Below, in pieces: positions 36,481-47,181 of a stretch of 64,000 nucleotides of DNA; within the stretch, counting starts at the first letter, position 1, and the number at the start of each line of letters is the position of its first letter. The stretch comes from Episyrphus balteatus (lineage: Eukaryota > Arthropoda > Insecta > Diptera > Syrphidae), in NCBI RefSeq assembly GCF_945859705.1, contig NC_079134.1, positions 164,025,718-164,089,717 on the forward strand, in the 5' to 3' direction. Position numbers and translations under genes: made by a program. The notes beneath the pieces were generated by a model. That model was not told where the DNA came from, did not search any database, and was given only the letters and a program-made list of their open reading frames with translations.

Positions 36481-36577
36481 ATTCCTTGTTGATAGTTTTG
36501 TTTGTTTCTGCAAAATTGCAACGATTTAAATTTGTTCCTTTCTTGTTTGTTGAGAGAGGATCAGACTTGAGCACTTA

Positions 36578-36623
36578 ACAATTGAGACTGTACCCTTCGT
36601 GGTAACACTCGGGATTATTTATA
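36578..36623 (-). promoter_or_regulatory. Core promoter of gene 4
   Basis: TATAAATA on the minus strand (36623-36616), followed about 30 bp on by ACAGTCTC near 36590, a loose initiator. The predicted leader to the ATG at 36480 is about 110 nt. Confidence 0.5.
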
Positions 36624-36624
36624 C

Positions 36625-37621
36625 GAAAAAGTTAAGAGATGTGCTTCCAGAGCTATGACTCTAATTCATTCCATGCCACATACATATACCAGCGACAACG
36701 ATACGAAAGCGACGACGAAATATCAAACAACACCATGGAATCAACATAAAGCCATTAACAGAGAGACCCTATGCTTTAACCAGACACAAGACGGAAGAGG
36801 AGGCATTGTGCCTCATAAGCTTATTTCTTGTATGCGTGGTGTAGAAGAATCTTTTTCACATTGTGGAACGTAAGTAAATTTTTTAAGATCCACATGTCAG
36901 AAGATGGTCAGTCTTGTGTCGATTATGTTGGTGTTTCCTGTCAGGGCAGAGCTCTTTACCACCACATTTCTGTTGCAACAAAGTTTGTCGAGAAAAGCTA
37001 ACACTTTTGTTACTTTGTTTTTATTATGTTTAAAGCTTTGGCCAGATCTCGGGTGTGTTAAGTGCAAACAATTATTGATGATGGTACATTTGACGATACA
37101 CGATGGGCAATTCTTCATTGCGATGTTTAGGGGTTAGAAAAGTCACTGTTATTTAAATTAACCTAAAGCCAGTAGATTTGTTGGATTTTATTCTTTGTGA
37201 ATCTTCTTTTGACGGTAATCGGAACTAAAGTTATCTGTGTGTTTGTGTGTAGGACAGAAGTGTTAGTTATGATACCACTTGAGGTAATCAGTTCAAATAA
37301 ATCAGTTGAGGTGTGTACTATGGAGTCGTGTTGCATATTGTTTTTTTTTGTTCATTTCGTTAACAATCTGAGACATGCTCATAAATTATTCACCTCATCT
37401 TTATGGTATTTTTTTTTTTTTGTTGATGAGAATTTTTTTTTTTTTTTTTTGCAAATTGATGATTCTGCTTTGGGAAGTGTAATTGCAATTTGTTAAGTGT
37501 CAGTTAATCATAGTTGAAGAAATTGTTTAAATTTTGTAAGAACAAAAAAATTGAAGAAATCATGTTTTCGAAGTTCGTAAGTCAGCTCTTTTATTTTAGG
37601 TTGAGTTTATCAAAAAGCAAT

Positions 37622-37654
<33 letters not shown>

Positions 37655-38120
37655 CAAATTGTATAGAGTGATAATAAGATGAGCATCATGTGTGGAAGTA
37701 TTTAACATTTAAATTTAATGACTTCTTGCATGTTCATGTCTTGTTTACATTTGATGACAAGATTCAAGAGTGTGTTTAAGTAACCAAAGTAGTTAGCTTA
37801 CAAGCCTTTTTGTGAATGTTAACACGTTGTCAAAGTTAAATTAACGATAATATTGTTGCAGAGAAATAAAATTTTATGTATTTATTCATGTTGATGGATT
37901 TGAATATTGGGTTGATTATAATATTTTTGTGATGAGGTGATTAATTGTAAGGTTAGTGATTCATTATGATTATTCTTAAGTGATTCAACCAACATTGATT
38001 GATTGACAATTATATTGCATTTCGTCAACTGGATAGCATATTGTCTTGAGAAGGAGTTTGAAGCGGGTCGGTATTTCAACTATGCAGTACAAAGGAGAAA
38101 AATCATATACGAATTTGTAT
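36625..38120. other. Upstream DNA of gene 4 and intergenic DNA
   Basis: About 36640-37140 is less AT-rich than the rest and adjoins the gene 4 promoter, so it may hold its enhancer (inference). A run of 31 T lies at 37624-37654, with smaller T runs at 37410-37450. No coding frame is supported. Confidence 0.4.
37624..37654 (+). repeat. Poly-T tract (31 T)
   Basis: Uninterrupted run of 31 thymines, the longest homopolymer in the window. It may be assembly-limited in length. No retroposon body or duplication is clear on either side. Confidence 0.9.
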
Positions 38121-38512
38121 GCAATCAAAATCGATTGCTAGACACTTCTAGAATAAACTCACCAAATATGAGCTATTTATATTAATGGGAAGGTCCTCCT
38201 TCCTTTTTAGCAGATTTCTCTACATATTCTTGTAGGAAATTGAACGCTCTGCTCTGTCCACTTTTTTCGTTTATATAATAGATTAAAAGACATTTGAGTT
38301 CCAAAAATTGAGAAAATCTTTAAAAATTCGTCTTTTGTTCTTAATTTTGTAACAAATTGAAAAATTATAATGATTAAAAGGGCAAGACATACCTATTCTT
38401 GTAGGAAACAGATTGCTAAACAAAAAAAGTCTTATTAACTTTTTTTTTATTAATCTAACCATTTGAAAGATATTTGAGGTCAAAGTTAAAAAAATTATAA
38501 AAACTTTTATAC

Positions 38513-39477
38513 GGGTCGGGGTCACAATTCAAAATTCTGCTTTTCAAAATTCTGCTTTTCATAATTCTGTTTTACAAAATTCTGCAAAAAGTTCTTTTTT
38601 AACTTTAAAAGCGCGCGCTTTTTAACATTTTCCAACCCCTTTTTTAATTTTTGCAGAATTTTGTAAAATCATCAAGTCGCAAAATTTGCTGCTTATTTGA
38701 GATTACTTATACTTACGTGTACTATGTCATTTTTTTAATATTCATCTTTTTTTTTTGTTGATAAATCAATAAAATTAAAAATATTGAGAAAAGATCTTTA
38801 ATGATAGATATCTTAGAAAAATAATTATAAATAAAATAATATATTTTTAATAAATCAAATAAAAATTAATATTCAAATAATTTAATAAGAAAAGAAATAT
38901 TTTTTACAGCCTAACAACATTTTTTCTAATTAGTTTTCAACGGTATATAGATGTGGGTTATACGAAAGTCAGTCTTCTAGGCAGTTAGAAAAGTACCAAA
39001 CTTAAATGAGGCTATGAGAACAATAGTGGCGTAAGCCACAAAAAGGAAGTTTTGAGCTACGAGTGATTTAAGATACAGGGTTTTTCAAAACAACACTTTT
39101 TTGAGTGCCATCTAGTTCTGAGTGTATCTAGCTACATAAATCTATTTTTGTAATAAAGTAGATATATTAAGAGACCAAGTTTTTATGAAAAACTCATTTT
39201 TGAAAAAAAACCGGTTACGCCACTATTGCTCTCATAGCCTCAAATTACATACACACATCAATGAGGTGTATTTTTGTTAAGAAAACGCATATGCTATGAA
39301 AAAAAAAACAGAACTAGCAGAATTTTTTTCTTCAAAAAATGCTGGAAGAATTTTGAAAAAGCAGAATTTTGAAAGACAGGATATAAAAAAAAGCAGAATT
39401 TTGAAAAACAGAATTTTCTTGAAAAAAGCAGAATTTTGAAAACCAGAATCTTGAAGTCAGAAATTTGACCCGATCCC
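38513..39477. mobile_element. Nested element with AAAATTCTGC-repeat ends
   Basis: Ends GGGTCGGGGTCACAATTC and the roughly inverted AAATTTGACCCGATCCC. Inside each end the motif CAAAATTCTGCTTTT (left) or AAAAGCAGAATTTTG (right) is repeated three to five times, so the termini are built from short tandem units facing each other. Possible 8-bp flanks TTTTATAC and TTTTTTAC differ by one base. The class is unknown. A smaller palindrome lies inside. Confidence 0.6.
39008..39241. mobile_element. Inner palindromic element (234 bp)
   Basis: Arms 39008-39034 (GAGGCTATGAGAACAATAGT..) and 39215-39241 are inverted repeats of 27 bp with one mismatch, lying within the AAAATTCTGC element. It makes a third level of nesting or a conserved internal hairpin of that element. 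No clear target duplication. Confidence 0.5.
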
Positions 39478-39721
39478 TTTTTTTACTTTTCAAAATTTTT
39501 TAACTCACGAAAAATTGTTAGATATACTCTTGTAGGGGCTTAAACATTCTTCCAAAAAAAGTCCTTGGCATCAAATTGATTGCTTAAACCGTTTAGAAGA
39601 TATTCGTATCCAAATCGCAATGCGCATACGGGTCATATAAGAAAACTATTGAAACCAGTGGTTTGGATACGAGTATAAAATAAAAAAAAAAGGATTTTGA
39701 TTTTTTTTAATCCACCCTAAT

Positions 39722-42635
39722 ATACAATATATAATATACATATATATATACCTAATTAAACCAAAATCGTTGTTGAAAAATAAATTCAAACAATTAATTT
39801 TTTAATAAAAGACAAAATTTAAGATAATAATTAAAAAAAAAAAAAAAATTAAATCGAAAAAAAAAACTAAAGCTTTATTAAATCTCATAGTCTTACCAAA
39901 AATAGTAATCATTTTATAAGCAAAAATATTATTATCATATTAATTGCAATTATTGAGTAATTCCAGCATCTGAAAAAATGGCTTATAAACTTTGAAATGC
40001 TTTCGTTTTAACTCTATACGACCGTTGTTCACTAAAATAAAGTAATTTACAGTGACTTAAAAAATCAGAAAAATTTGGTGCTACTTTTGTGGCTAGTGTA
40101 GCAACAATACCATTATACTCGTGCAACGCAATCTTAATTTTTTGAAAATTTGATCGAAATTAAACACTCTTAATTATTCAGATCAAGTTTGTCTTACCCA
40201 TTTATGCATTTAATTTTTTGTTCGACCTTGAAATAATCTTCTAGGATTAATTTTTTGTATTCCTTACCCAATTTAATAAAATGCAACAAAAAGGTAGGAA
40301 ACATTTAAATTTTCTGCAATCTTATCCCTCTGCATTAGAGATTAGAATTAGCAAGAATTTCAACATTTATTTCTATACATACCTACAATTAGTTGTAACA
40401 AATTCCATACTTTGTTGTTCTTTTACTTAATCCAAAATATCTTATAGCACTTATAAAACTACAACTGAACTTTACACAGTGAACAAAAGAGACAAACAAA
40501 CAAACAAAACAAAACATAACAAAATAATGCAATATGACTGCAGCAGCCCAGCCACTTAATTGAAATTGCTCTTCTAGATAAGATAATTATTTTGACATTT
40601 AAAAATTTACTCTTGGTAAGTTGGTAAAATAAAATTAATTTTTTTTTTTTAGATTCAATCTAACCTGTCCAGCGAAACAAAATAATATTTTTATTATACT
40701 CCAGTACTCAACTCTTTTAATATAGAATTGATGATTTTCATGTTGGGGCAGAGTACCTTAAACTTTGATCTTGTTATTAATCTAATTATATTTGTCTGAA
40801 AAAAAAAAATCAAACAACAAAGAAGATGTTTTTATTTTTATTCAAATCGATTTCAAATTCCAATAAAACTGCTTTTTTAACTCTGTGAGATTTAAATAAA
40901 GAAATTGGAAATAATTTTGATCATAAAATTGACTTGGATATTGCATAAATAAAAATGGATTTTAATGAGATTGAAACTTTTGGGTACTAAAATTAACCGA
41001 ATTATTTTTATTATTATCTAAACAGTGAAATGGATTGAATCCTTTGACAGAAATTAAGTGGAAAAAAAAATTTAAGGCGTTTAATTTATTTATTCATTTA
41101 ATTTGTTTCGATAAAATGGTAACTGTCACTTGTCAGATATTGTCTTTGTTTTGTAATCTTTTTAAATGAACATTGAGACTTTCTTGCTTTAAGAAGATTT
41201 GAAAAGCAGACAAATTTGACAAAGATGCTAAAATAAATGCAACAAAGACATTGTTTTCATAACAAAATCTATAAACTCTCAATTTTGTTAAAAAAGTAAA
41301 TAGTTTCGAAAATGCGCTTTCCTTAATTGAAAGACTTATCCCAAGTTCCTCTTTCTCTATACAAAAAATACACATCCTATTATCTTCTATCTTTTCAAAC
41401 ATCATAAAACACTTAGATCAACGAAAGCATTTTAAATAAAATCCCACAAACAATCTGCAAAAGTGTTATAAATTATCACTCTTGATAGGCTTAGATTATT
41501 TTAATTTCGCCGCCATCTCAGATCGTAAAAATAATACAAAAAAAATCTTAGTCATATAAATTTATCACGAACGTGATGCGCATTCCATATGCTACGATCA
41601 CATCCACACATTATTATTATCTATTCTGCAAAAGTTCAGTTCTAAAACTATTCACAAAATCTCATAGGTTTTTTGTCTGTACTACACCCGCACTCTTTGT
41701 AGGTATCTGTTATGGAGCGGGCAAAAGAGAAGGAAGATATAGTTCATCAATCGTCAGCATCCCTGTGCGCAAACAAACTATGAAATAAAATATAATCACA
41801 GAAAAGAAAAAAAAAAAAAAAAATCGCAAGACAGTTTCTCAGTGTCGGAACCTTTCTCATGTTTTCGCGCAACACATTTGCCAAAAGATACAATCAATCG
41901 CGCACACAACGGCGGCGGCAAATTCCCATAGCTTAACCTTGAGCAATTTTTATTTTTATTTTGTTGTTGTCTGTCTGTTTTTGGTTTTGTTTCTGGTGTA
42001 CCGCAAGGTGCAATGGCTGCCTAACTGCTTTTCTACCTTATGATTTGCCAAATTCAAACCAATTCTTCTCCCCCCTTCCTCAAACCGATGTATCATGAAA
42101 CGATCAAAGAAGAATATAAAAAGAACCCACAATAGGTGGTATATCCATCATGGATGGAAGTTACATCATAGAGGCGCGCAAGCACAAACACAGTCACTCT
42201 GTGATCTTAATTTCACTTCATAAAGGTGACTGACATCTGAATTGGAATTTCGAGCTCGCCTGTGCCTTATAGGAATTATGTAGATGCGAACTCATGCTCA
42301 TTGAATATATATTTTTTCTTATCTATGAGACATGGATTTGCTTCGTGGTAAGAAAAATTTTGAGCAGTCTCGTCATATTATAACTAAGAAGTAAGGAAAG
42401 ATATACCACTTTTGACGTTTAATCATTATAACGGTTTGATATAAAATTTATTTTTTAGCTAAAATAATAGAAAATTAAAAAAAATATGTAAATTATTGCT
42501 TTAAAAAGAAAATAAAAATGTTTCCCTATTCAAATGCAATGAAAAAAAAAATGATATGAAGAAAATATTCGTTCTTTGTGATTCTCATGATTTTGAGTGA
42601 CCTATTACCAGATTGAATTATTTTTTTCTAATAAA
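39722..42635. other. Intergenic DNA with a GC-richer island at about 41560-42310
   Basis: The first 1.8 kb are AT-rich with no feature. The island has unique, less biased sequence (GGCGGCGGCAAATTC, GAGGCGCGCAAGC) and short open frames without domains (41573-41788). A regulatory role is possible but unproven. Confidence 0.35.
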
Positions 42636-42648
42636 GGAACTATTTTTT

Positions 42649-42716
42649 CAATTAAAAAGTTAATAACTTTTTATTATTAAAAAGTTAAAGTGACCTCAAC
42701 TCCATATGCGTTTCGC
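42649..42716 (-). repeat. Inverted 5' piece of the retrozyme-like element
   Basis: Reverse complement of unit positions 42828-42895, that is, from GCGAAACGCATATGG to CTTTTTAATTG. Its junction with the first forward unit (GTTTCGC then ACAGTC) falls within the ribozyme sequence. It is best read as a twin-priming inversion formed during insertion. Confidence 0.85.
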
Positions 42717-42771
42717 ACAGTCTATTCAGGTTGTGATTTTTATAAGTGTCTGTATTCATGGACCAAAATTT

Positions 42772-42837
42772 TGCGTCTTAGTAAGGGTATGACAGCATCT
42801 AACTGATGAGCCCACTGTCATACCTGGGCGAAACGCA
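42772..42837 (+). ncRNA. Hammerhead ribozyme, type III, copy 1
   Basis: Helix III is TGCGT (42772-42776) with ACGCA (42833-42837), and the cleavage triplet GTC has its C at 42777. Helix I is TTAG (42778-42781) with CTAA (42799-42802). Then come the core CTGATGA (42803-42809), helix II GCCCA/TGGGC (42810-42814, 42825-42829) and GAA (42830-42832) followed by A15.1. All catalytic-core bases, the G10.1-C11.1 pair and A15.1-U16.1 are present. Predicted cut between 42777 and 42778. Loop 1 contains GGTATGACAG (42786-42795), a perfect complement of the whole loop 2, CTGTCATACC (42815-42824), so a 10-bp kissing contact or a competing hairpin is possible. Helix III is short, so dimeric RNA or the loop contact may be needed for activity (inference). 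Confidence 0.85.
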
Positions 42838-43088
42838 TATGGAGTTGAGGTCACTTTAACTTTTTAATAATAAAAAGTTATTAACTTTTTAATTGAATTA
42901 TATTCAATCACTCCGCTTAAAAATAAAAATAATTTTCATTATTTTTTTCACTTTGTTTACTTATTAGCCTGACCACGGGCAATTGTTTTTAGGTGCAAGA
43001 ATGTAACCATGTTCCCCTAAAATATTAAAATTCACAGTCTATTCAGGTTGTGATTTTTATAAGTGTCTGTATTCATGGACCAAAATTT

Positions 43089-43154
43089 TGCGTCTTAGTA
43101 AGGGTATGACAGCATCTAACTGATGAGCCCACTGTCATACCTGGGCGAAACGCA
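43089..43154 (+). ncRNA. Hammerhead ribozyme, type III, copy 2
   Basis: Same sequence as copy 1, offset by 317 bp. Predicted cut between 43094 and 43095. With copy 1 it would release a 317-nt monomer having 5'-OH and 2',3'-cyclic phosphate ends, suitable for circularisation. Confidence 0.85.
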
Positions 43155-43405
43155 TATGGAGTTGAGGTCACTTTAACTTTTTAATAATAAAAAGTTATTA
43201 ACTTTTTAATTGAATTATATTCAATCACTCCGCTTAAAAATAAAAATAATTTTCATTATTTTTTTCACTTTGTTTACTTATTAGCCTGACCACGGGCAAT
43301 TGTTTTTAGGTGCAAGAATGTAACCATGTTCCCCTAAAATATTAAAATTCACAGTCTATTCAGGTTGTGATTTTTATAAGTGTCTGTATTCATGGACCAA
43401 AATTT

Positions 43406-43471
43406 TGCGTCTTAGTAAGGGTATGACAGCATCTAACTGATGAGCCCACTGTCATACCTGGGCGAAACGCA
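43406..43471 (+). ncRNA. Hammerhead ribozyme, type III, copy 3
   Basis: Same sequence, offset by a further 317 bp. Predicted cut between 43411 and 43412. It lies in the last, incomplete unit but the ribozyme itself is whole. Confidence 0.85.
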
Positions 43472-43601
43472 TATGGAGTTGAGGTCACTTTAACTTTTTA
43501 ATAATAAAAAGTTATTAACTTTTTAATTGAATTATATTCAATCACTCCGCTTAAAAATAAAAATAATTTTCATTATTTTTTTCACTTTGGAACTATTTTT
43601 T

Positions 43602-44545
43602 ATTAAAAGTGATTCCATCATTTTGATTAGATTTTTAAGTAGCAAACACATGTACCGTTATGGGAATATCTTAGAACGCAAGAACATGCAACCACGAATG
43701 TGCATTAGGTTTATGTCTTTTTCACCTGACAAATGTCGCATGGGATCTATGGAACTTCATACATTTTTTTATATTTCTAAAAAAAAGGGTTGAGGAGGTG
43801 TCGTGTTGGGAGTGGGTGTTGGAGGGAAAAAATAATAAGTACTCGTATATGGTTTTCATGAATTGCCTAGTTACATATTATTCTCATAAGTACGGTATTT
43901 CCGTTTCGGAAGAAATATACCTCTCTTGAGTGCTATAGAGTCTGTGTTTTTGATGGGAAACTCAAAAGGTTGAATGTGTGATTATAATTTTTTTTTTTTG
44001 CTTCTTCTATGTCACAACTAGGTTTGAGTTTTGTTATGAATTAACGAAAGTTCTGTGAGTAATTGTGAATAGTTAAAAAAAATGTTGAGTTAGTGTTTGC
44101 ATGTTTTACAGCATTTATTTAGATGAATAAAAATGTTATAGATAAGATTTGGAAAATTTTTAATAAAATAGAATCTTAAATAGAGCAGTTTAACTGATGT
44201 TATAAATTTTTTTCACACTGATGGTTGAATTAGATAACTATATAATTTAGCATTAACATTAATTGATACAAGAAAACTAAGGAAAATAGCAGTTTACTTA
44301 ATCGGCAGTAGAATTAAGAAACATAAAACCAAATTTTACGTGAAATGATTCTTTTCTAGCAAATGATAAAAATTAATTAAACATGTTGAAATGCAAGTAG
44401 AAAAAAATAATAAAGAAATATACCTAATCGAAAAAGTATTTTAGCCAAGTTTTTCGTCCAATTGAAAAATATCACCAATTTTTGTTATTGATATGTTTTA
44501 CGAGTTTTACCGTGGATCACAAAAAATTTTACTGGCGAAGCTGAA
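43602..44545. other. AT-rich intergenic DNA
   Basis: No gene or element seen. The frame at 43527-43793 begins inside the retrozyme-like element and is chance. Confidence 0.5.
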
Positions 44546-44549
44546 TTAT

Positions 44550-46240
44550 AAATAAAATGCACGAGGCACGACTGGAGTCGCACGTACTTGCTCTTATGGT
44601 AAAAGCAACTCTAATATTAGAGCTTTTTATTGAAGAAAATAGTTTTTTTTATAATAAATTAAACACCGTTTTAAACGATCTTTTGCAAAACACCAAGTTC
44701 GCCAATTTGATTTCTTGTATATAAGATAATTTTTAGAAAAAAAAAAAAAAAAAAAAAAATAGAAAATCGTTAGAGCCGTAAAAAAGCATAATATAACATA
44801 TACAAATTTTGCAATATTTTTCGAAAAAAAATTTGGTATGCCATTTTTAACAAAATATTATTCAATACATAAGAACGAAGTTTTAATAAAATTCATCAAC
44901 CCGTTTTTAAGAAATTTATTTTTCAAAAAAAAAAACACTGTGCAAGTTTTTTCAAAAAAAATTTTGAGACAAGTGAGCTGTTGACTGTTCCCCCCTATTT
45001 CGGACCTGAGAAATCGATTAGTTTTTCGATTTATCGGTACGACTTCAAACAAAATTTTTTTCGGAAATTTTTTCAATAATTTTAAGCATTTTGCCCGGTT
45101 TAAAGTCATTTTTCTTGTTTATATTGCTATTTATTCGACTCATACGTTATTTACTACCAGCATTAAACAAATAAACAATTTTATGCAATTTAGCAAGTTT
45201 TTGTTGAAAAAATTCAAAAAATTTGGATTTTTTTGCATTGTTATCGTTTTATTATGTTTTAGTGGAGTAACTAAAGAAAATTACAGATCCAATTTTGATA
45301 ATTTCTGTTTTAAACGTCGGCAATGAAAAATTCTTTTAAGTCTATGTGTTAAAAATTGCCGGTGTTGCCGTTTTTTTTTTTTTAAACTAAAAATAAATTT
45401 TAAAAATTAAATTAAATTAAAATTAAATTTATTTAGATTATTTACAGAAAAAAAATTATATGGGAGTGAAGGATAAGATTAAATCGTTCAGGCGGTAGAA
45501 GCAATTTTCTCACAAATCGGCTTCAAATGTAAAAAAAAAAATGTATTAAAACACAACGGCAACACATTCGTTACTAAGATATACATTTTCACAAAGCCAG
45601 TAGTTTATGCTGGTAGTAAATAACGTTTGAGCAGAAAAAATAGCAATATAAACAAGAAAAATTACTTTAAACCTGGCAAAATGAAGTCGTACCGATAAAT
45701 CGAAAAACCAATGATGCCAATCGATCTCTCTGGTCCGAAATAGGGGGAAACAGTCAACAGCGCACTTGTCAAAGATTTCGACTTGCACAGTGAAATTTTT
45801 GAAATATTTTTAAAATCCAAAAATGTGTTTTCTGAAAATTTTATAAAATTTATATATGTATAACGTTTATTTTAACGATTTTTGGTTGAAATCTGCTTTA
45901 TCGTTTACGAGAAATTCATAAATAAAATAAAACCGTTCTATGGCAGGTACCTACCGTTAATAACGGTACAAAAAATATTATTTTTATTTCAAAAAATGTA
46001 ACACTAAACAGAAAAATTTTATTCAAAAGTCTTTATAGAGCCGTTTTTGAAATAAATCAACTTTTCTATTTCCGTTATATGACAGGTACCGTTATTTTTG
46101 GTCCTAAAAACAAATTTTCATTTGTCCTCTAGGGAATCACTCAAAACTATTTACTACCAAGTTTGAAGCAAATTCCTTAGGCGCTAGCTCGAGATACAAA
46201 CATAGACAGACACAGACGGACCCACTTTCATCCTAAGCTT
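44550..46240 (+). repeat. Dispersed repeat A, copy 2, with a foldback inserted
   Basis: Starts AAATAAAATGCACGAGGCACG and GCACGTACTTGCTCTTATGG, as copy 1 does, and ends near GACAGACACAGACGGACCCA, a GAC-rich block like the end of copy 1. Between 45930 and 46000 it has CCGTTATTAACGGTACC-type sequence shared in reverse with 1625-1680. The middle is displaced by the palindrome at 44936-45792. Class unknown; no coding capacity. Confidence 0.55.
44936..45792. mobile_element. 857-bp foldback within repeat A copy 2
   Basis: Arms of about 200 bp: the left starts CACTGTGCAAGT and includes GTTGACTGTTCCCCCCTATT and TTTCGATTTATCGGTACGAC. The right carries GTCGTACCGATAAATCGAAA, TAGGGGGAAACAGTCAACAG and ends ACTTGCACAGTG. 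Arm divergence is moderate. The loop contains GTGGAGTAACTAAAG and a CCGGTGTTGCCG block related to the sequence around the MITE at 13895. No defined target duplication. Confidence 0.65.
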
Positions 46241-47090
46241 AAGAACTAAGTAATTTTCTATTATAAAATTCACTTTGTAAAATTTTATATTATTGCTTCT
46301 GTGGAGAAATTATAAATCTTAAAATATTACCTTGGCGGCAGCTTTAAAGCTTCAACATGGCCAGTAATCAATCGCCGTAGAAAAAAAAATTAAATTAAAT
46401 CTCAATAAATTTAAAAATTAAATGGTAGGTACCCTGTAAAATCTGTCTGCGTGAATTTAAGGCGTAAATCACAGATCTTAACTCAGGGCTCTTTATGCAT
46501 TACGTAAGGGTCTTTATTTCTGGGAATTAAAAAGACATGATAAAGGCTTATTTTTGTTAAAGAATTTTTACTCCTTTTTGATTTGTTTATTCGTTTATTC
46601 GGAACCAAGCACAAGAGTTAACAAAAAATTTATATCAACAAGTGGTTTGTTGGAAAATAAATGGTTATGATACGACACTGGGTCAGCAAGCACACACCAA
46701 GGTAGTGGTCAAAGTAAAGTGAGATTTAATTGAGATAAATCTTTCCAGATGTCTCTTAAATTCACAGGAATTTTCGTACGGATACTGCGTGAACAATGAA
46801 ACTAAAGGAAGAGAAAAAGATATTATTTCAGTTTTAAAGAAATTTATGAGAAAAATGATGTGAATAATTGCAGGGATATGTAGAAATATGTTGCGGTGGT
46901 CTCTTCTTGTTGATTTATGTTTTGATGTGACCTTAATTTAGATGCCAAAATGGATTATGTTGCACCTTTTTTTGGGAAGGAAATTGCGTTGTTAAAAATG
47001 AAGGCTTATAGTCTGGGATTTAGGAAATTTTTTGGATCACTGCAGAAAATATTAAAAAACAACAAATTTTTTTTTGCAACATTTTAACAA
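46241..47090. other. Intergenic DNA downstream of gene 5
   Basis: No gene seen. The part from 46600 to 47000 is slightly less AT-rich. Confidence 0.45.
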
Positions 47091-47096
47091 CAATAT

Positions 47097-47102
47097 TTTA
47101 TT
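47097..47102 (-). promoter_or_regulatory. Poly(A) signal of gene 5
   Basis: AATAAA on the minus strand (TTTATT on plus), 80 nt after the stop codon. Confidence 0.6.
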
Positions 47103-47181
47103 TACTTTATAACACGAAATGACTTAGAAAAAAACATTTTTAATTTAAACAGAATTAACATTCAATTAAAATTGAAACTTC

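Larger units (their letters stand above)
38128..39721. mobile_element. Decayed copy of the foldback element, carrying a nested insertion
   Basis: Left piece 38128-38512 and right piece 39478-39721 match the arms of the foldback at 6701-8038 (for example ATCGATTGCTAGAC..TCTAGAATA, CAAATATGAGCT, TTAATGGGAAGGTCCTCC on the left; GGATACGAGTAT and AATCCACCCTAATATAC on the right). The left GGGTGGGTC end is missing and one arm is shortened, so this copy is old. It is split by the element at 38513-39477. Confidence 0.75.
42636..43601 (+). mobile_element. Retrozyme-like element: tandem hammerhead-ribozyme repeats with 13-bp target duplication
   Basis: The flanks GGAACTATTTTTT (42636-42648 and 43589-43601) are identical 13-bp direct repeats. 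Between them stand: a 68-bp segment (42649-42716) that is the exact inverse of unit sequence from inside the ribozyme onward; two 317-bp units (42717-43033, 43034-43350) that look identical; and a third cut after 238 bp (43351-43588). Each unit contains a full hammerhead core. No protein is encoded. Variable-length duplication plus a 5' inversion is the mark of target-primed reverse transcription with twin priming, as known for LINE and Penelope-like elements. Ribozyme-bearing tandem non-autonomous elements moved by Penelope-type reverse transcriptase are known as retrozymes; membership is my inference. Near-identity of the units implies a recent insertion. Confidence 0.85.

Noticed and set aside
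42636..43601. Simple satellite or CRISPR-like array
   Set aside because: Only three long 317-bp units with no short spacers; the flanking duplication, 5' inversion and ribozyme core point to a retroelement.
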